64,000 bases of DNA. Origin: Pseudoalteromonas luteoviolacea (lineage in GTDB: Bacteria; Pseudomonadota; Gammaproteobacteria; Enterobacterales; Alteromonadaceae). Positions within the stretch are counted from its first letter, which is position 1. Each line of letters opens with the position of its first letter. Under the pieces are notes generated by a model. The model was given only the letters and a program-made list of their open reading frames with translations, was not told the DNA's origin and made no database searches. Position numbers and translations under genes: made by a program. The DNA is taken from positions 231,001-295,000 of the forward strand of contig NZ_JWIC01000001.1 of the NCBI RefSeq assembly GCF_000814765.1, read 5' to 3'. Positions 1-9,897 of the stretch are shown here, one piece after another.

Positions 1-1390
1 CACTGACAAATAAGGTCATCGACAGCGCCCATAAGAAGGTTTTGCCTTTGCCTTGTGTTTGCGCACTTTGCCAATAGTGAAGATATAGTGCTGTAGCAAT
101 GGCCAATACTGAGGCCAGCATCACAATAATGTCAAAGTCTAAGATGCGCTCGAGTAAAATCAGTGGCACAAACAACATTAAGAAACCAAACAGCGTTTTC
201 ACCTGCTCCATCCAGCCGCCTGCTTTGGGGAGCAACTTACCACCTGAGGTGCCCAATAATAGTAGCGGTAGACCCATACCTAAGCTCAGTGCATATAAAG
301 TCAAGCCACCAACAAGGTAGTCACCACTTTGCGCAACATATAACAGTGCAGCAGACAGCGGTGCGGTTGTACAAGGACTGGCGATTAAACCTGATAGCAC
401 ACCCATCATAAAGACGCCGGTATAATTGCCGCCTTTTTGCTGGTTACTGATCTCTGTTAATTTGCTCATCATGCCGCTTGGCAGTTTTAGCTCAAACCAG
501 CCAAACATGGCAAAAGCTAAAATAACAAACAAAATACTGAAGCTAATCAGTACAGCAGGGTGTTGAATATAGCCTTGGATATGACCCCCAAAATAAGCCA
601 CAACCAGACCCAGAGCTGCATACGTGACCGCCATGCCTTGCACATACACAAATGACAGTGAAAATGCCTTTTTGGTAGACAGGTTCTGCTGACCAGCAAT
701 GAGGCTAGATAGGATCGGGAACATGGGGAATACACAAGGCGTGAATGCCAATAAAACACCCACTAAGAAAAACGCGCCTAAATTGGTAACAAAGCTTTGC
801 TGCGCCAATTTATCGCTGAAAGTCAGCTCGCCGTCATCATTACTGTTAATTGCTTTTGGTTGTGGTGCCGGTTTAGCCGTCGTTTGTTGCGTGTTAGTTT
901 CACTTTCATCTTGCTTGGCAACTGTATTCGCTGCACCAGCCAGCGCTGTGAGTGGGATCTCAATGATCTCTGGTGGGTAGCATAGTCCCGCTTCTGCGCA
1001 GCCTTGGTAGCGAATTTTCACCATGGCATCTTGGCCAATATTGCTCAATTTTGAGACCACCGAAAGTTCATCAAAGTATACTTCGGTGCGGCCAAAAAAC
1101 TCATCTTCAATCATTCTACCTGTGCTTAGCTCAGGTACTTTGATGTCTGCGCCCTTGGCGACAAATTCCAGCTTGTGCTTATAAATGTAATAACCAGGGG
1201 CAATATCCCAGCCAGTAAATAACACGGAACCTTGCTGGTCGAAATCAAACTCAAAAGCTTGATCAACCGGTAAAAAGGTTTGTTGTTTTGGTTCTAATAA
1301 GCTGTCTAAGACCGAATTATTGGCCACAGCTTGAAAGCTGCCTATAAATAGCAGCGTTAAAAAAGAAAATAAGAGCGTCGTCAGTCGCAT
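1..1390 (-). CDS. dsbD: Thiol:disulfide interchange protein DsbD, C-terminus cut by window edge
   Basis: DsbD carries electrons from cytoplasmic thioredoxin across the inner membrane to periplasmic reductases. I translated the minus strand by hand from the ATG at 1388-1390; the frame stays open to base 1, giving about 463 residues. An N-terminal signal sequence (MRLTTLLFSFLTLLF) precedes a periplasmic alpha domain with a CAEAGLCYPP cysteine pair near residues 120-135. A polar linker rich in T, Q, P and K follows, then hydrophobic helices. The transmembrane domain has both family cysteines, in TPCVFPMFP and SPCTTAPLS. The C-terminal thioredoxin-like gamma domain should lie before base 1. The start codon overlaps the cutA stop as TAATG, so the two genes are probably translationally coupled, as in E. 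coli. Identity is secure; only the 3' end is missing. Confidence 0.95.
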   Translation of the reverse strand, partial: MRLTTLLFSFLTLLFIGSFQAVANNSVLDSLLEPKQQTFLPVDQAFEFDFDQQGSVLFTGWDIAPGYYIYKHKLEFVAKGADIKVPELSTGRMIEDEFFGRTEVYFDELSVVSKLSNIGQDAMVKIRYQGCAEAGLCYPPEIIEIPLTALAGAANTVAKQDESETNTQQTTAKPAPQPKAINSNDDGELTFSDKLAQQSFVTNLGAFFLVGVLLAFTPCVFPMFPILSSLIAGQQNLSTKKAFSLSFVYVQGMAVTYAALGLVVAYFGGHIQGYIQHPAVLISFSILFVILAFAMFGWFELKLPSGMMSKLTEISNQQKGGNYTGVFMMGVLSGLIASPCTTAPLSAALLYVAQSGDYLVGGLTLYALSLGMGLPLLLLGTSGGKLLPKAGGWMEQVKTLFGFLMLFVPLILLERILDFDIIVMLASVLAIATALYLHYWQSAQTQGKGKTFLWALSMTLFVS

Positions 1391-1710
1391 TAATTTAGTA
1401 CCTCTTCCATCCAGTTAAAATATTGCTGCGATCCTTCAGTGATTTCAATCACTTGTACTTCAGGCACATCGTAACTGTGCTCAGCTTGGATCGCATCAAT
1501 GACCTTACTAACCAGTGCGGATTTTGTTTTGACTAGTAGTTTAACTTCTTCATCTTGCGTGACTTTTCCTTGCCACACGTAGATTGACTCTATTTTTGGC
1601 AAGATGTTCACACAAGCGGCTAATTTATTTAAAACTAAATGCGCCGCGATGTGGCGGGCATTGTCTTGATTATCACAAGTGGTCATGACCATTCTATATG
1701 GGGTACTCAT
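1390..1710 (-). CDS. cutA: Divalent-cation tolerance protein CutA
   Basis: This 106-residue protein matches the usual length of the small trimeric CutA1 family, which has a ferredoxin-like fold. Family features visible are the N-terminal VMTTCDNQDNARHIA strand-helix, the ACVNILPKIESIYVWQGK segment and the C-terminal YDVPEVQVIEI strand. E. coli CutA was linked to copper tolerance, but its biochemical role is unclear. The gene lies directly upstream of dsbD on the same strand with a TAATG junction, matching the cutA-dsbD pairing of enterobacteria. Its promoter should lie in the 1711-1953 gap, shared divergently with fxsA. Confidence 0.95.
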   Translation of the reverse strand: MSTPYRMVMTTCDNQDNARHIAAHLVLNKLAACVNILPKIESIYVWQGKVTQDEEVKLLVKTKSALVSKVIDAIQAEHSYDVPEVQVIEITEGSQQYFNWMEEVLN

Positions 1711-1953
1711 CGTGTTTTTGCCGACTAAGTTGGTTTTGCCCTTATAGTAACGAATGACAACCCGGATCCCAAGGTGTGCTCGTTGAGTTGCATTTATATA
1801 CTCTGAACTTTCAAACTCGGTTTTGTTCTAACGATGAGTTTTGATGTAAAACCGATACAGTAAGTGATCACCAGAGTGCGATTAGATGCTGACTGTAAGC
1901 TTGAAATTAGACCTGACAAGCCATACATCTATTTCAGTTTATTTGGAGAATCT

Positions 1954-2487
1954 ATGTTTAAAGTTCTTTTTTTGTTATTCATTGTCGTGCCCATTGTTGA
2001 AATTGCGCTGCTTATTCAAGTCAGTGATGTGATTGGTGGGCTTGCTACCATTGCGCTGGTCATTGCCACAGCGGTGTTAGGTGCAAAATTGGTCAAGCAG
2101 CAGGGATTAGGTGCGTACTCTAATGTACAACAGCAAATGTCGTCAGGTAAGTTACCTGGACAAGATTTATTTACAGGCTTGTGCGTGATCATCGCGGGTG
2201 TATTTTTAATGACGCCAGGGATCATGACTGATGCCATTGGTTTTATGTTATTAACTCCCGTAATTCGCGAAAAAATAGCAAAAGCACTGATTGAGCAAGC
2301 CAGTGTAAAAATGCAAAGCTCTGCGCAAAGCAGCATGTTTGGCCAAGGTTTTGGTCAGCCCCAAGCGCATCAAGAAGCACAGCCTTCCTTTGAAGAGCAG
2401 AAATTTGACCCGTTTGAGCGCAAAGCGCCGAAGTCAGAATCGCAATCCTCTACCACCATTGAAGGTGAATATCAGAGAAAAGATTAA
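1954..2487 (+). CDS. fxsA: FxsA family membrane protein
   Basis: FxsA is a small inner-membrane protein, named in E. coli for suppressing F exclusion of phage T7; its normal role is not known. I place the start at the ATG at 1954, preceded by TTTGGAGAA. The longer open frame from 1864 encodes polar residues unlike the family. The 177-residue product begins MFKVLFLLFIVVPIVEIALL and has hydrophobic segments near residues 3-20, 28-45 and 75-100, including the LMTPGIMTDAIG stretch typical of FxsA. A polar Q/S-rich tail follows from about residue 120. It sits just upstream of groES, as in E. coli. Confidence 0.93.
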   Translation: MFKVLFLLFIVVPIVEIALLIQVSDVIGGLATIALVIATAVLGAKLVKQQGLGAYSNVQQQMSSGKLPGQDLFTGLCVIIAGVFLMTPGIMTDAIGFMLLTPVIREKIAKALIEQASVKMQSSAQSSMFGQGFGQPQAHQEAQPSFEEQKFDPFERKAPKSESQSSTTIEGEYQRKD

Positions 2488-2505
2488 AATTTTTTAGTTT
2501 TTTCT

Positions 2506-2533
2506 CTTGGGTTTTAAATATCCACCCCCATCT
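2506..2533 (+). promoter_or_regulatory. Sigma-32 (heat shock) promoter of groESL
   Basis: CTTGGG at 2506-2511 and CCCCATCT at 2526-2533 are separated by 14 bases. The -10 element matches the E. coli RpoH pattern CCCCATNT exactly, and the -35 keeps the CTTG core. The promoter lies just after the fxsA stop and about 120 bases before the groES start. Heat-shock control of groESL is established in gammaproteobacteria; its use here is inferred from this match. Confidence 0.85.
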
Positions 2534-2653
2534 AGAATTGCAAGTTACAAATTAATCCAGAGAGTCGCGTTTGCGCCGTTAGTCGGGCCGCGGCTCACTC
2601 TGAGTAAACAGATTATTCTGTCCTTGTTCAGAAAAGTTAGGAGAACTAAATCA

Positions 2654-2941
2654 ATGAACATTCGTCCTTTACATGATCGCGTTATTGTTAAGCGTCTAGA
2701 AGAAGAAACTAAATCTGCTGGCGGTATCGTATTGACTGGCTCAGCAGCTGAAAAATCAACTCGTGGTGAAGTTGTTGCTGTAGGTAATGGCCGCGTGTTG
2801 GACAGTGGTGAAGTAAGAGCACTAGAAGTAAAAGCAGGTGACACAGTACTATTCGGCTCATACGTTGAAAAGACTGAAAAGATCGAAGGTCAAGAGTACC
2901 TGATCATGCGTGAAGACAATATCCTAGGTATTGTTGGCTAA
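2654..2941 (+). CDS. groES: Co-chaperonin GroES
   Basis: GroES is the heptameric lid of the GroEL folding chamber and acts in the cytoplasm. The 95-residue product starts [14 protein letters not shown], carries the mobile loop [16 protein letters not shown] near residues 23-38 and ends with the family pattern [11 protein letters not shown]. The start at 2654 is supported by GTTAGGAGAAC upstream. The open frame continues upstream to 2507, but that part overlaps the promoter and is not GroES-like. groEL follows after 58 bases in the same operon. Confidence 0.98.
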   Translation: MNIRPLHDRVIVKRLEEETKSAGGIVLTGSAAEKSTRGEVVAVGNGRVLDSGEVRALEVKAGDTVLFGSYVEKTEKIEGQEYLIMREDNILGIVG

Positions 2942-2987
2942 GCAGTAGCTTGTAACCAAAATAGCAGCTTTAACGAAAAGAATTTAG

Positions 2988-4649
<1,662 letters not shown>

Positions 4650-4674
4650 TCATCCCCAGCTCATAAGCTAATAC

Positions 4675-4704
4675 AAAAAACCCAAGCAATTGCTTGGGTT
4701 TTTT
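4675..4704 (+). terminator. Rho-independent terminator of groESL
   Basis: A perfect palindrome CCCAAGCAATTGCTTGGG at 4681-4698 is flanked by an A-run on the left and TTTTTT on the right. The structure is symmetric, so it may also stop minus-strand transcription from the regulator gene ending at 4725. Confidence 0.93.
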
Positions 4705-4724
4705 GCTTTTAAAAAGCGACTGAA

Positions 4725-6872
4725 TTAGTGGCTAAGTGCTAATTCTGCGAGCTCTTTTTTAGCATTAATGCGCAGTGACACTAATGCGGTTGAGCCTCTC
4801 ACATCGGTAAGGTAGTCAAGGGTTTTTGGCAGTTTCATTAGCTTTGTAAACTGTTGCTGTTCTAGATGATAGCGCCATAACTCAAACTGTTCGTTGACCC
4901 CATAGAGGACGTGATTATCAAGCATGAATCGTTTGTCGCTGCCTTGCTCAATCAGCGCTTCGATGAGCGTATCTTCGACCCCACCAGTTTGCCAAAATCG
5001 ATCGAGTTGATCTGTGTACACAACATGTCCATTTTCAGTACGCTGTGCCCAGTTGACTGGTGTATCTCTAAGGATGGTAAACGTCAAATCAGACAGGTTA
5101 AGCTGCGCAAATTTTAGTAGTCCTGCGACACGAATATTGGCCAATGCGGTTTGCTGTTCGCTATCCCAATCGAAAAGCTGTTCAATAGGAACTGTATAAG
5201 GAAAGTGCAGATGATTGCCACCCAGTGACAGTTGGGTTAGCTCTTTGCTTGAACTGGTTAGGAGGCTTTGTCCATTTTGGGCCCAAACTAGTCCATCAAT
5301 ATAACTATCCATCGCAAAGTTTGATAGCTGTTGACTCGTTGTACCATCACTGATCCAAACTTGGTCAATGCCCGAACGCTGTGAACGAAAAGCGAGTTTA
5401 GTGCCATTTGGCTGAAATAAGGCACTGCCTTCAGAAGAAATTGAGCGCTCAATAATATCGAATTTGGGTTGATGGGCATGGCCTTGCGTGTCGCCAGCTT
5501 TTGGTTCTGAGAGTGTCAGCAGTGCGATATCTCGGTCATAAAAGCCTTTAATGACCAACATTCGGTCGCCATCTGGGTGAAAGCTTGGCGATCCCATCGG
5601 TTCATCGAGAGGCAAGCTGACTTTATTAATGATGCCATCATAAGACAGTGTAAATAACTGCCGCCCGGTGCTGAATACCAGCTTTTCATCAAATGGGGAG
5701 AAGCTGGGGTAGATAAAGCGGTATTTAGCAATTTCTTGCGGGTATTGAATGGCGACTTTTGAGCGTACTTCTCCTTCGGGGGTGACGAGCTGTAGGTGAT
5801 ATTGGCCTGCTGTGTTTAATGTGGTCAGCGCAAGCAGATTTTCCTTTGCTGAATAGGCATATGAAATCACGTTATCATTTTCTGAGCCATAAATGACCTG
5901 ACTCTCTTTACTGTCAATGGTGTAACGTATTAACGCCCATCGGGCTTGGTGCTGTTGCAATAAGGCCAGGTGACCACCACGCATCCAATTGGGTGAGCGC
6001 AGTCGTGAGTTTTTGCATTCCATGATGCTTGTGGGTTGCTGCGGTGAGGTGAGCGATTTGGCAAAGTCTAAACGCATAAGCTGATAACACTGCTTTTGAG
6101 TAATGGGTTGCCGACAATCTTGCTCTTGAACAAAATACAGTGTTTTTCCATCTTCTGAGAAAGTATGTGTGCCGTTTGAATTGAGCGCTTGTGTGAGTTG
6201 GAATTCAGCTTGAGTTTGGGTGTGTTTAGCCCACAGGTTGTTGATACATAAGCGGTCTTCATAACGGTGGAACACTACATAGTCACCATCAGGCGAATAG
6301 ATCCCAGCGTTTTCTCTATTATCGGTTGCTGTGAGCGCGGTGAGCTTTTCAACATGAAACGTGTCGGGTTGTGGTTGGTTGAGCAGTGTCATTGCACCAA
6401 ACACGATGACGCCACCTATCATTGTGAATGAAACTGTAGACCTGAAGGGGCGTTTCCTTTGGGTGGGCGTTACGGGCAATTCAGGGGCTATTGTTTGCTC
6501 GGTTTGCTCGTGGTTATGCGAAGGTAATGTACTCTCAGGTATTGCAGTGCGCTTATCATCCCATCTGACCTTGACCTCTAAGCTGTATCCTTGCTTAGCG
6601 TGGGTTTTGATGAACACTTGTTCTTTACCGTCATCACCAAATGCCTTTCTGAGCTGTGCGATGCTACGCTGCAGTGTATTTGGTGAGACGATAACATCTT
6701 GCCACACAGCATCAAGTAGCTTGTCTTGACTCAATACTTTGCCTTGGTACTGGGCTAAGACGCTCAGCACAGCAAGTGCTTTAGGAGCAAGTGTTTGGGT
6801 GTGTTGTTGATAGGTGATCTGATTTCTGGATACATCTATATAAAAGTCGCCTACCCAATACTGTTGTTGCAT
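4725..6872 (-). CDS. Membrane-anchored winged-helix regulator with a periplasmic beta-propeller-like domain (CadC/ToxR-type layout)
   Basis: The 715-residue protein has an N-terminal OmpR-type winged helix (about residues 5-105; LAPKALAVLSVLAQ, SPNTLQRSIAQLRKAFGD, TKHAKQGY-like wing region). A polar linker follows, then one hydrophobic segment near 147-165 (FTMIGGVIVFGAMTLL), then a long presumed periplasmic part. That part has repeated TolB/WD40-like PD40 blades such as GIYSPDGDYVVFHR, TFSEDGKTLYFV and SFHPDGDRMLVI. This is the layout of CadC/ToxR-like one-component sensors, which bind DNA directly from the membrane. Its ligand is unknown. It is divergent from the secreted esterase at 7149, which with the following hydrolase is the natural candidate target. 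Start chosen at the ATG at 6872, which gives a complete winged helix. Confidence 0.85.
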   Translation of the reverse strand: MQQQYWVGDFYIDVSRNQITYQQHTQTLAPKALAVLSVLAQYQGKVLSQDKLLDAVWQDVIVSPNTLQRSIAQLRKAFGDDGKEQVFIKTHAKQGYSLEVKVRWDDKRTAIPESTLPSHNHEQTEQTIAPELPVTPTQRKRPFRSTVSFTMIGGVIVFGAMTLLNQPQPDTFHVEKLTALTATDNRENAGIYSPDGDYVVFHRYEDRLCINNLWAKHTQTQAEFQLTQALNSNGTHTFSEDGKTLYFVQEQDCRQPITQKQCYQLMRLDFAKSLTSPQQPTSIMECKNSRLRSPNWMRGGHLALLQQHQARWALIRYTIDSKESQVIYGSENDNVISYAYSAKENLLALTTLNTAGQYHLQLVTPEGEVRSKVAIQYPQEIAKYRFIYPSFSPFDEKLVFSTGRQLFTLSYDGIINKVSLPLDEPMGSPSFHPDGDRMLVIKGFYDRDIALLTLSEPKAGDTQGHAHQPKFDIIERSISSEGSALFQPNGTKLAFRSQRSGIDQVWISDGTTSQQLSNFAMDSYIDGLVWAQNGQSLLTSSSKELTQLSLGGNHLHFPYTVPIEQLFDWDSEQQTALANIRVAGLLKFAQLNLSDLTFTILRDTPVNWAQRTENGHVVYTDQLDRFWQTGGVEDTLIEALIEQGSDKRFMLDNHVLYGVNEQFELWRYHLEQQQFTKLMKLPKTLDYLTDVRGSTALVSLRINAKKELAELALSH

Positions 6873-7148
6873 AGCCCTTCCTACTGATCGTTGGCAGTGA
6901 GTGTGATTATTTTAGTGCGTATAAAGCAAGGTTAACATACGTATTAGGTTGCGAAATATCAAATTATAACCACCTGAATTGTTTGCTATTTTATTTTTCA
7001 TTGCAAAGTCAATGAGACGTCAGCAAAACATCAAGTCTCTCATTCCGAATACGCTAACCTGCTTTCCTAGTTAACCAATAACATGCAGGCGAGTAAGCAA
7101 TAACTCAGCTGTTTAGCCTAGTTTGTTGCATCTAAATAACGAGGAAGA

Positions 7149-7982
7149 ATGATGAAAAAATTTGTACAGACATTGATATGCATGATGCTGCCGCTGTGGA
7201 GTTTGCAAGCAATGGAGTTTGAGGCGTATGCCATGCCTAGAACGCAAGTGGTCCCAATCAGCAATTCAGTGAATGGTGGCCAATATGAACTGCTGGTCAA
7301 GTTGCCTGAGGACTATGGCAAAGACTCAAAACATCGTTACCCTGTGGTGTATTTCACCGATGCCGTATGGCAACTCGATCTGTTGTCTGCAGCAACGACA
7401 TTTTTAATGGATGATGTGATCTTAGTGGGAATTTCTTGGCAAAAAGACATGCCTAAGGTTGATGGTCAGATTGCAGCGCCACATGCCAGCCGGTTTCGAG
7501 ACTATACAGCGACTGCATCAACGGATAAGGCTCGTCAAGCCAAGTATCACTTTGGTCAAGCCGAAAAACATTTAGCTTTCATTCGTGAGGACGTCATCAA
7601 GCGGGTTGATTCGCTGTATAGAACCAAACCAGATCAACGTGCCTATTTTGGCTATTCACTGGGTGGGCAATTTGGACTGTATGCTTTGGTTACACAGCCA
7701 GATACATTTAATCACTACATCTTAGGCAGCCCTGCTTTAGGTGGCAGCGTGGACTATTTAAGTGAATTATTGAGTAAGCAGAAACAACTTAACGCCAATG
7801 TGTTTATTTCTTATGGCGACCAAGAAGCACGCCTAAAAACACATGTTGATCGATTGCTTGTTAAGTTAAATGCCCACGCTCAGAGCAAGTTGTTTTTAAC
7901 CCACGAAGTGATGGAGGGAGATCACTCACAAGCGGTACCCATGACGGTCGCGCGTGGTGTGTCATGGTTGTCGGATTTATAA
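7149..7982 (+). CDS. Secreted alpha/beta hydrolase of the esterase D (Fes-like) type
   Basis: The 277-residue protein has an N-terminal signal peptide (KKFVQTLICMMLPLWSLQA). The mature part resembles the putative-esterase family that includes enterochelin esterase-like and feruloyl-esterase-like enzymes. The nucleophile motif GYSLGG places Ser170 as the catalytic serine. An Asp in SYGDQEAR and a His in EGDHSQA are plausible triad partners. YPVVYFTDAVWQ near residue 65-76 fits the oxyanion region. The substrate cannot be told from the sequence. GAGGAAG at 7141-7147 is the ribosome binding site; the double ATG leaves a one-codon uncertainty. It is divergent from the membrane regulator and is followed 45 bases later by another exported hydrolase. 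Confidence 0.8.
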   Translation: MMKKFVQTLICMMLPLWSLQAMEFEAYAMPRTQVVPISNSVNGGQYELLVKLPEDYGKDSKHRYPVVYFTDAVWQLDLLSAATTFLMDDVILVGISWQKDMPKVDGQIAAPHASRFRDYTATASTDKARQAKYHFGQAEKHLAFIREDVIKRVDSLYRTKPDQRAYFGYSLGGQFGLYALVTQPDTFNHYILGSPALGGSVDYLSELLSKQKQLNANVFISYGDQEARLKTHVDRLLVKLNAHAQSKLFLTHEVMEGDHSQAVPMTVARGVSWLSDL

Positions 7983-8027
7983 ATAACTGTTTTTGGATAG
8001 AGAACACTGAAGTATATGGGGAAAAGC

Positions 8028-9245
8028 ATGGCATTATTTTGCAATAATTGGATTAAAAAAAAGCAGATCCTATTGAGTTATATATCTGTTCTGGGCGTCG
8101 TAAGTGTGTCGGCAATAGCGGGCACACCCGCAGCGCCAAAGGTGACAGCCGCAGAGAGTAAGTTACCGCATTCGGAGCTACCTAATCTCGAAGTACCTTA
8201 TATCGATTTTACGCCAGAAACGTTAAGCGATGGTATTCGAGTTGGCAATTTTGATCATGTAAAAGCGGATAAGGCCATGCTGAATAAATTGGCCATGGAG
8301 GTGAGCACTCAAAAGCTCGGAAAGTATGATAGTTTGCTGGTCGTAAGAGGAGATACACTTATTTTTGAGTCGTATTATTTACGTGGACGAATTGATAACC
8401 CCCATCCTCAAGCCTCTGTGACTAAAGCCATACTGAGTTTGGCGATAGGTCGAGCTATGGCTCTTGGTCATTTAACAATGGCGGACTTGGACAAGCCCAT
8501 TATATCATTTTTCAATGACTTGAATTCTGAGGCGTTTTCTCCAGGTGTTCGGCGCATTACCTTGCATCAAGCTTTAACAATGCAATCAGGATTACGCATT
8601 AAACGCGAATTATATGCGGCGTTACGCACAAAGTTGGGGCAAAAGAGCACTCAAGCTCAGTTGCAAGCACTGCTGTCAACGTCATCACCGATTACGCCTT
8701 TGAAGCAAAGTTTTAATTACCAAAGTGAAGATCCTGCACTTGTAATGCTGGTACTCAATAAGGTGGTGCCCAGTGGCGCAAAAGCATTTATCGAACAGGC
8801 GCTGTTTAATAAATTAGGGATTTTTAATTATCAATGGCGAGAAGAGGTCGACGGTCTGCCTATTGGGGCATATGGCTCAGAGTTAACATCGAGGGATATG
8901 GTTAAGTTGGGGTTGTTGGTTAAATCTGATGGGCAGTGGCAAGGTGAGCAATTGATCCCCAAAGCGTATCTGGCTAAATCATCAAATAAGATAGTCGCAC
9001 TGAATGACAGTGATATCTTCTTCACTGGGAGTAAAGTAAAGCGTCCAAGCTATGGTTACTATTGGTGGCAAGCGGACGTGCTGTTTGGTAATAAGCGCTA
9101 CTTTACACGCTCCGCACAGGGAGGCGGAGGGCAATATATCGTTATCATTGATGAACTGGATTTAATCATTGTGACAACAGGTCATGAGCGTGAAGAGCAA
9201 ACTATGAAGATGATTGCTGAAAAGATATTGCCCATATTTAATTAA
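8028..9245 (+). CDS. Exported serine hydrolase of the beta-lactamase / penicillin-binding class C family
   Basis: Residues early in the protein form a signal or anchor segment (LLSYISVLGVVSVSAIAG). The serine acyltransferase motifs follow: SVTK as the SxxK nucleophile motif, NYQSED in the YxN/S position, and a Gly-rich QGGGGQ near the end in the third-box position. The layout matches the family of AmpC-like esterases and peptidases, many of which are not true beta-lactamases. Start: GGGGA at 8018-8022 favours the ATG at 8028; an in-frame ATG at 8016 would add four residues. It is probably co-transcribed with the upstream esterase. Resistance should not be assumed from the fold. Confidence 0.8.
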   Translation: MALFCNNWIKKKQILLSYISVLGVVSVSAIAGTPAAPKVTAAESKLPHSELPNLEVPYIDFTPETLSDGIRVGNFDHVKADKAMLNKLAMEVSTQKLGKYDSLLVVRGDTLIFESYYLRGRIDNPHPQASVTKAILSLAIGRAMALGHLTMADLDKPIISFFNDLNSEAFSPGVRRITLHQALTMQSGLRIKRELYAALRTKLGQKSTQAQLQALLSTSSPITPLKQSFNYQSEDPALVMLVLNKVVPSGAKAFIEQALFNKLGIFNYQWREEVDGLPIGAYGSELTSRDMVKLGLLVKSDGQWQGEQLIPKAYLAKSSNKIVALNDSDIFFTGSKVKRPSYGYYWWQADVLFGNKRYFTRSAQGGGGQYIVIIDELDLIIVTTGHEREEQTMKMIAEKILPIFN

Positions 9246-9897
9246 AAAATTGCCATGGATAATGCGTGGTTATTTTTATTAATTGCTATGTGAGGTTTTT
9301 ATTTTCACCTTAAAATGGCGTTTAAGGTGAAAATAATAAACAAACTGAAATTGGGTGCATTTGTTCATGTTGCTTGTTTTAACTTATATTTATGTTTCGG
9401 TCTATTAAACACCCATAGGCAAGGCGTTTAATGAGTAAGGTGAAAATGCTTGGCGAGGGAGGTGCCAGTGTCTGACTATCTGACTGATTGCACTTTTTTA
9501 TACCTTTTTGGTATAAGTTTTTGATTTTTTACTAAGGAGTAAGAAAATTTAAAGTTGATACTGTTTACAATTTTTTCAATAAAAGATGTTAAAGCCAACG
9601 TTTGAACTCACTTTAATTTTTCAATGATGACACACTAAAATTTTAAGTAATTGTTTTGATTTGCTAAATAAAAGCTTATCCATTTCTAGTTAATTGCGTT
9701 AGCATCGGATATGCCCGATTTTTAATGAAGCAAATACTCCAAATTAACGTAATCTGTAAAATACAAAACTTGCAAGCTGGTTGTTTCTTTACTAATCGTT
9801 AAAGAAGTCATGCAGTTTAGGCAACAACGCCTATTGACAGTCATCCAATAATAAAAACCCCTTCAAGATTAAAATTATAAGGGATCGGAGACGTCAC
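9246..9897 (+). other. Long AT-rich leader upstream of the cox operon
   Basis: No convincing gene lies in these 652 bases; the short frames present lack ribosome binding sites or code for fewer than about 20 residues. It holds a 16-bp inverted repeat at 9299-9336 and a smaller TTATACC/GGTATAA repeat at 9498-9516 beside T-runs. The coxB ribosome binding site (CGGAGACG) is at its end. It probably contains the oxidase promoter and control sites; I could not place a promoter with confidence. Confidence 0.6.
9299..9336. repeat. Perfect 16-bp inverted repeat, 6-base loop
   Basis: Arms TTATTTTCACCTTAAA and TTTAAGGTGAAAATAA flank the loop ATGGCG. It follows the hydrolase gene by about 53 bases. There is no clear T-run after either arm, so it is not a classical Rho-independent terminator. 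It could end the upstream transcript or be a protein binding site. Confidence 0.7.

Noticed and set aside
2507..2653. 49-codon N-terminal extension of GroES
   Set aside because: The region contains the heat shock promoter and a good ribosome binding site at the family start; GroES is about 95 residues.
8028..9245. Calling the serine hydrolase an antibiotic-resistance beta-lactamase
   Set aside because: The three motifs are common to many esterases and peptidases of this fold; sequence alone does not show lactam hydrolysis.
9498..9516. TTATACC/GGTATAA hairpin as a terminator or attenuator
   Set aside because: The stem is only 7 bp and AT-rich; it could be chance in this AT-rich leader.
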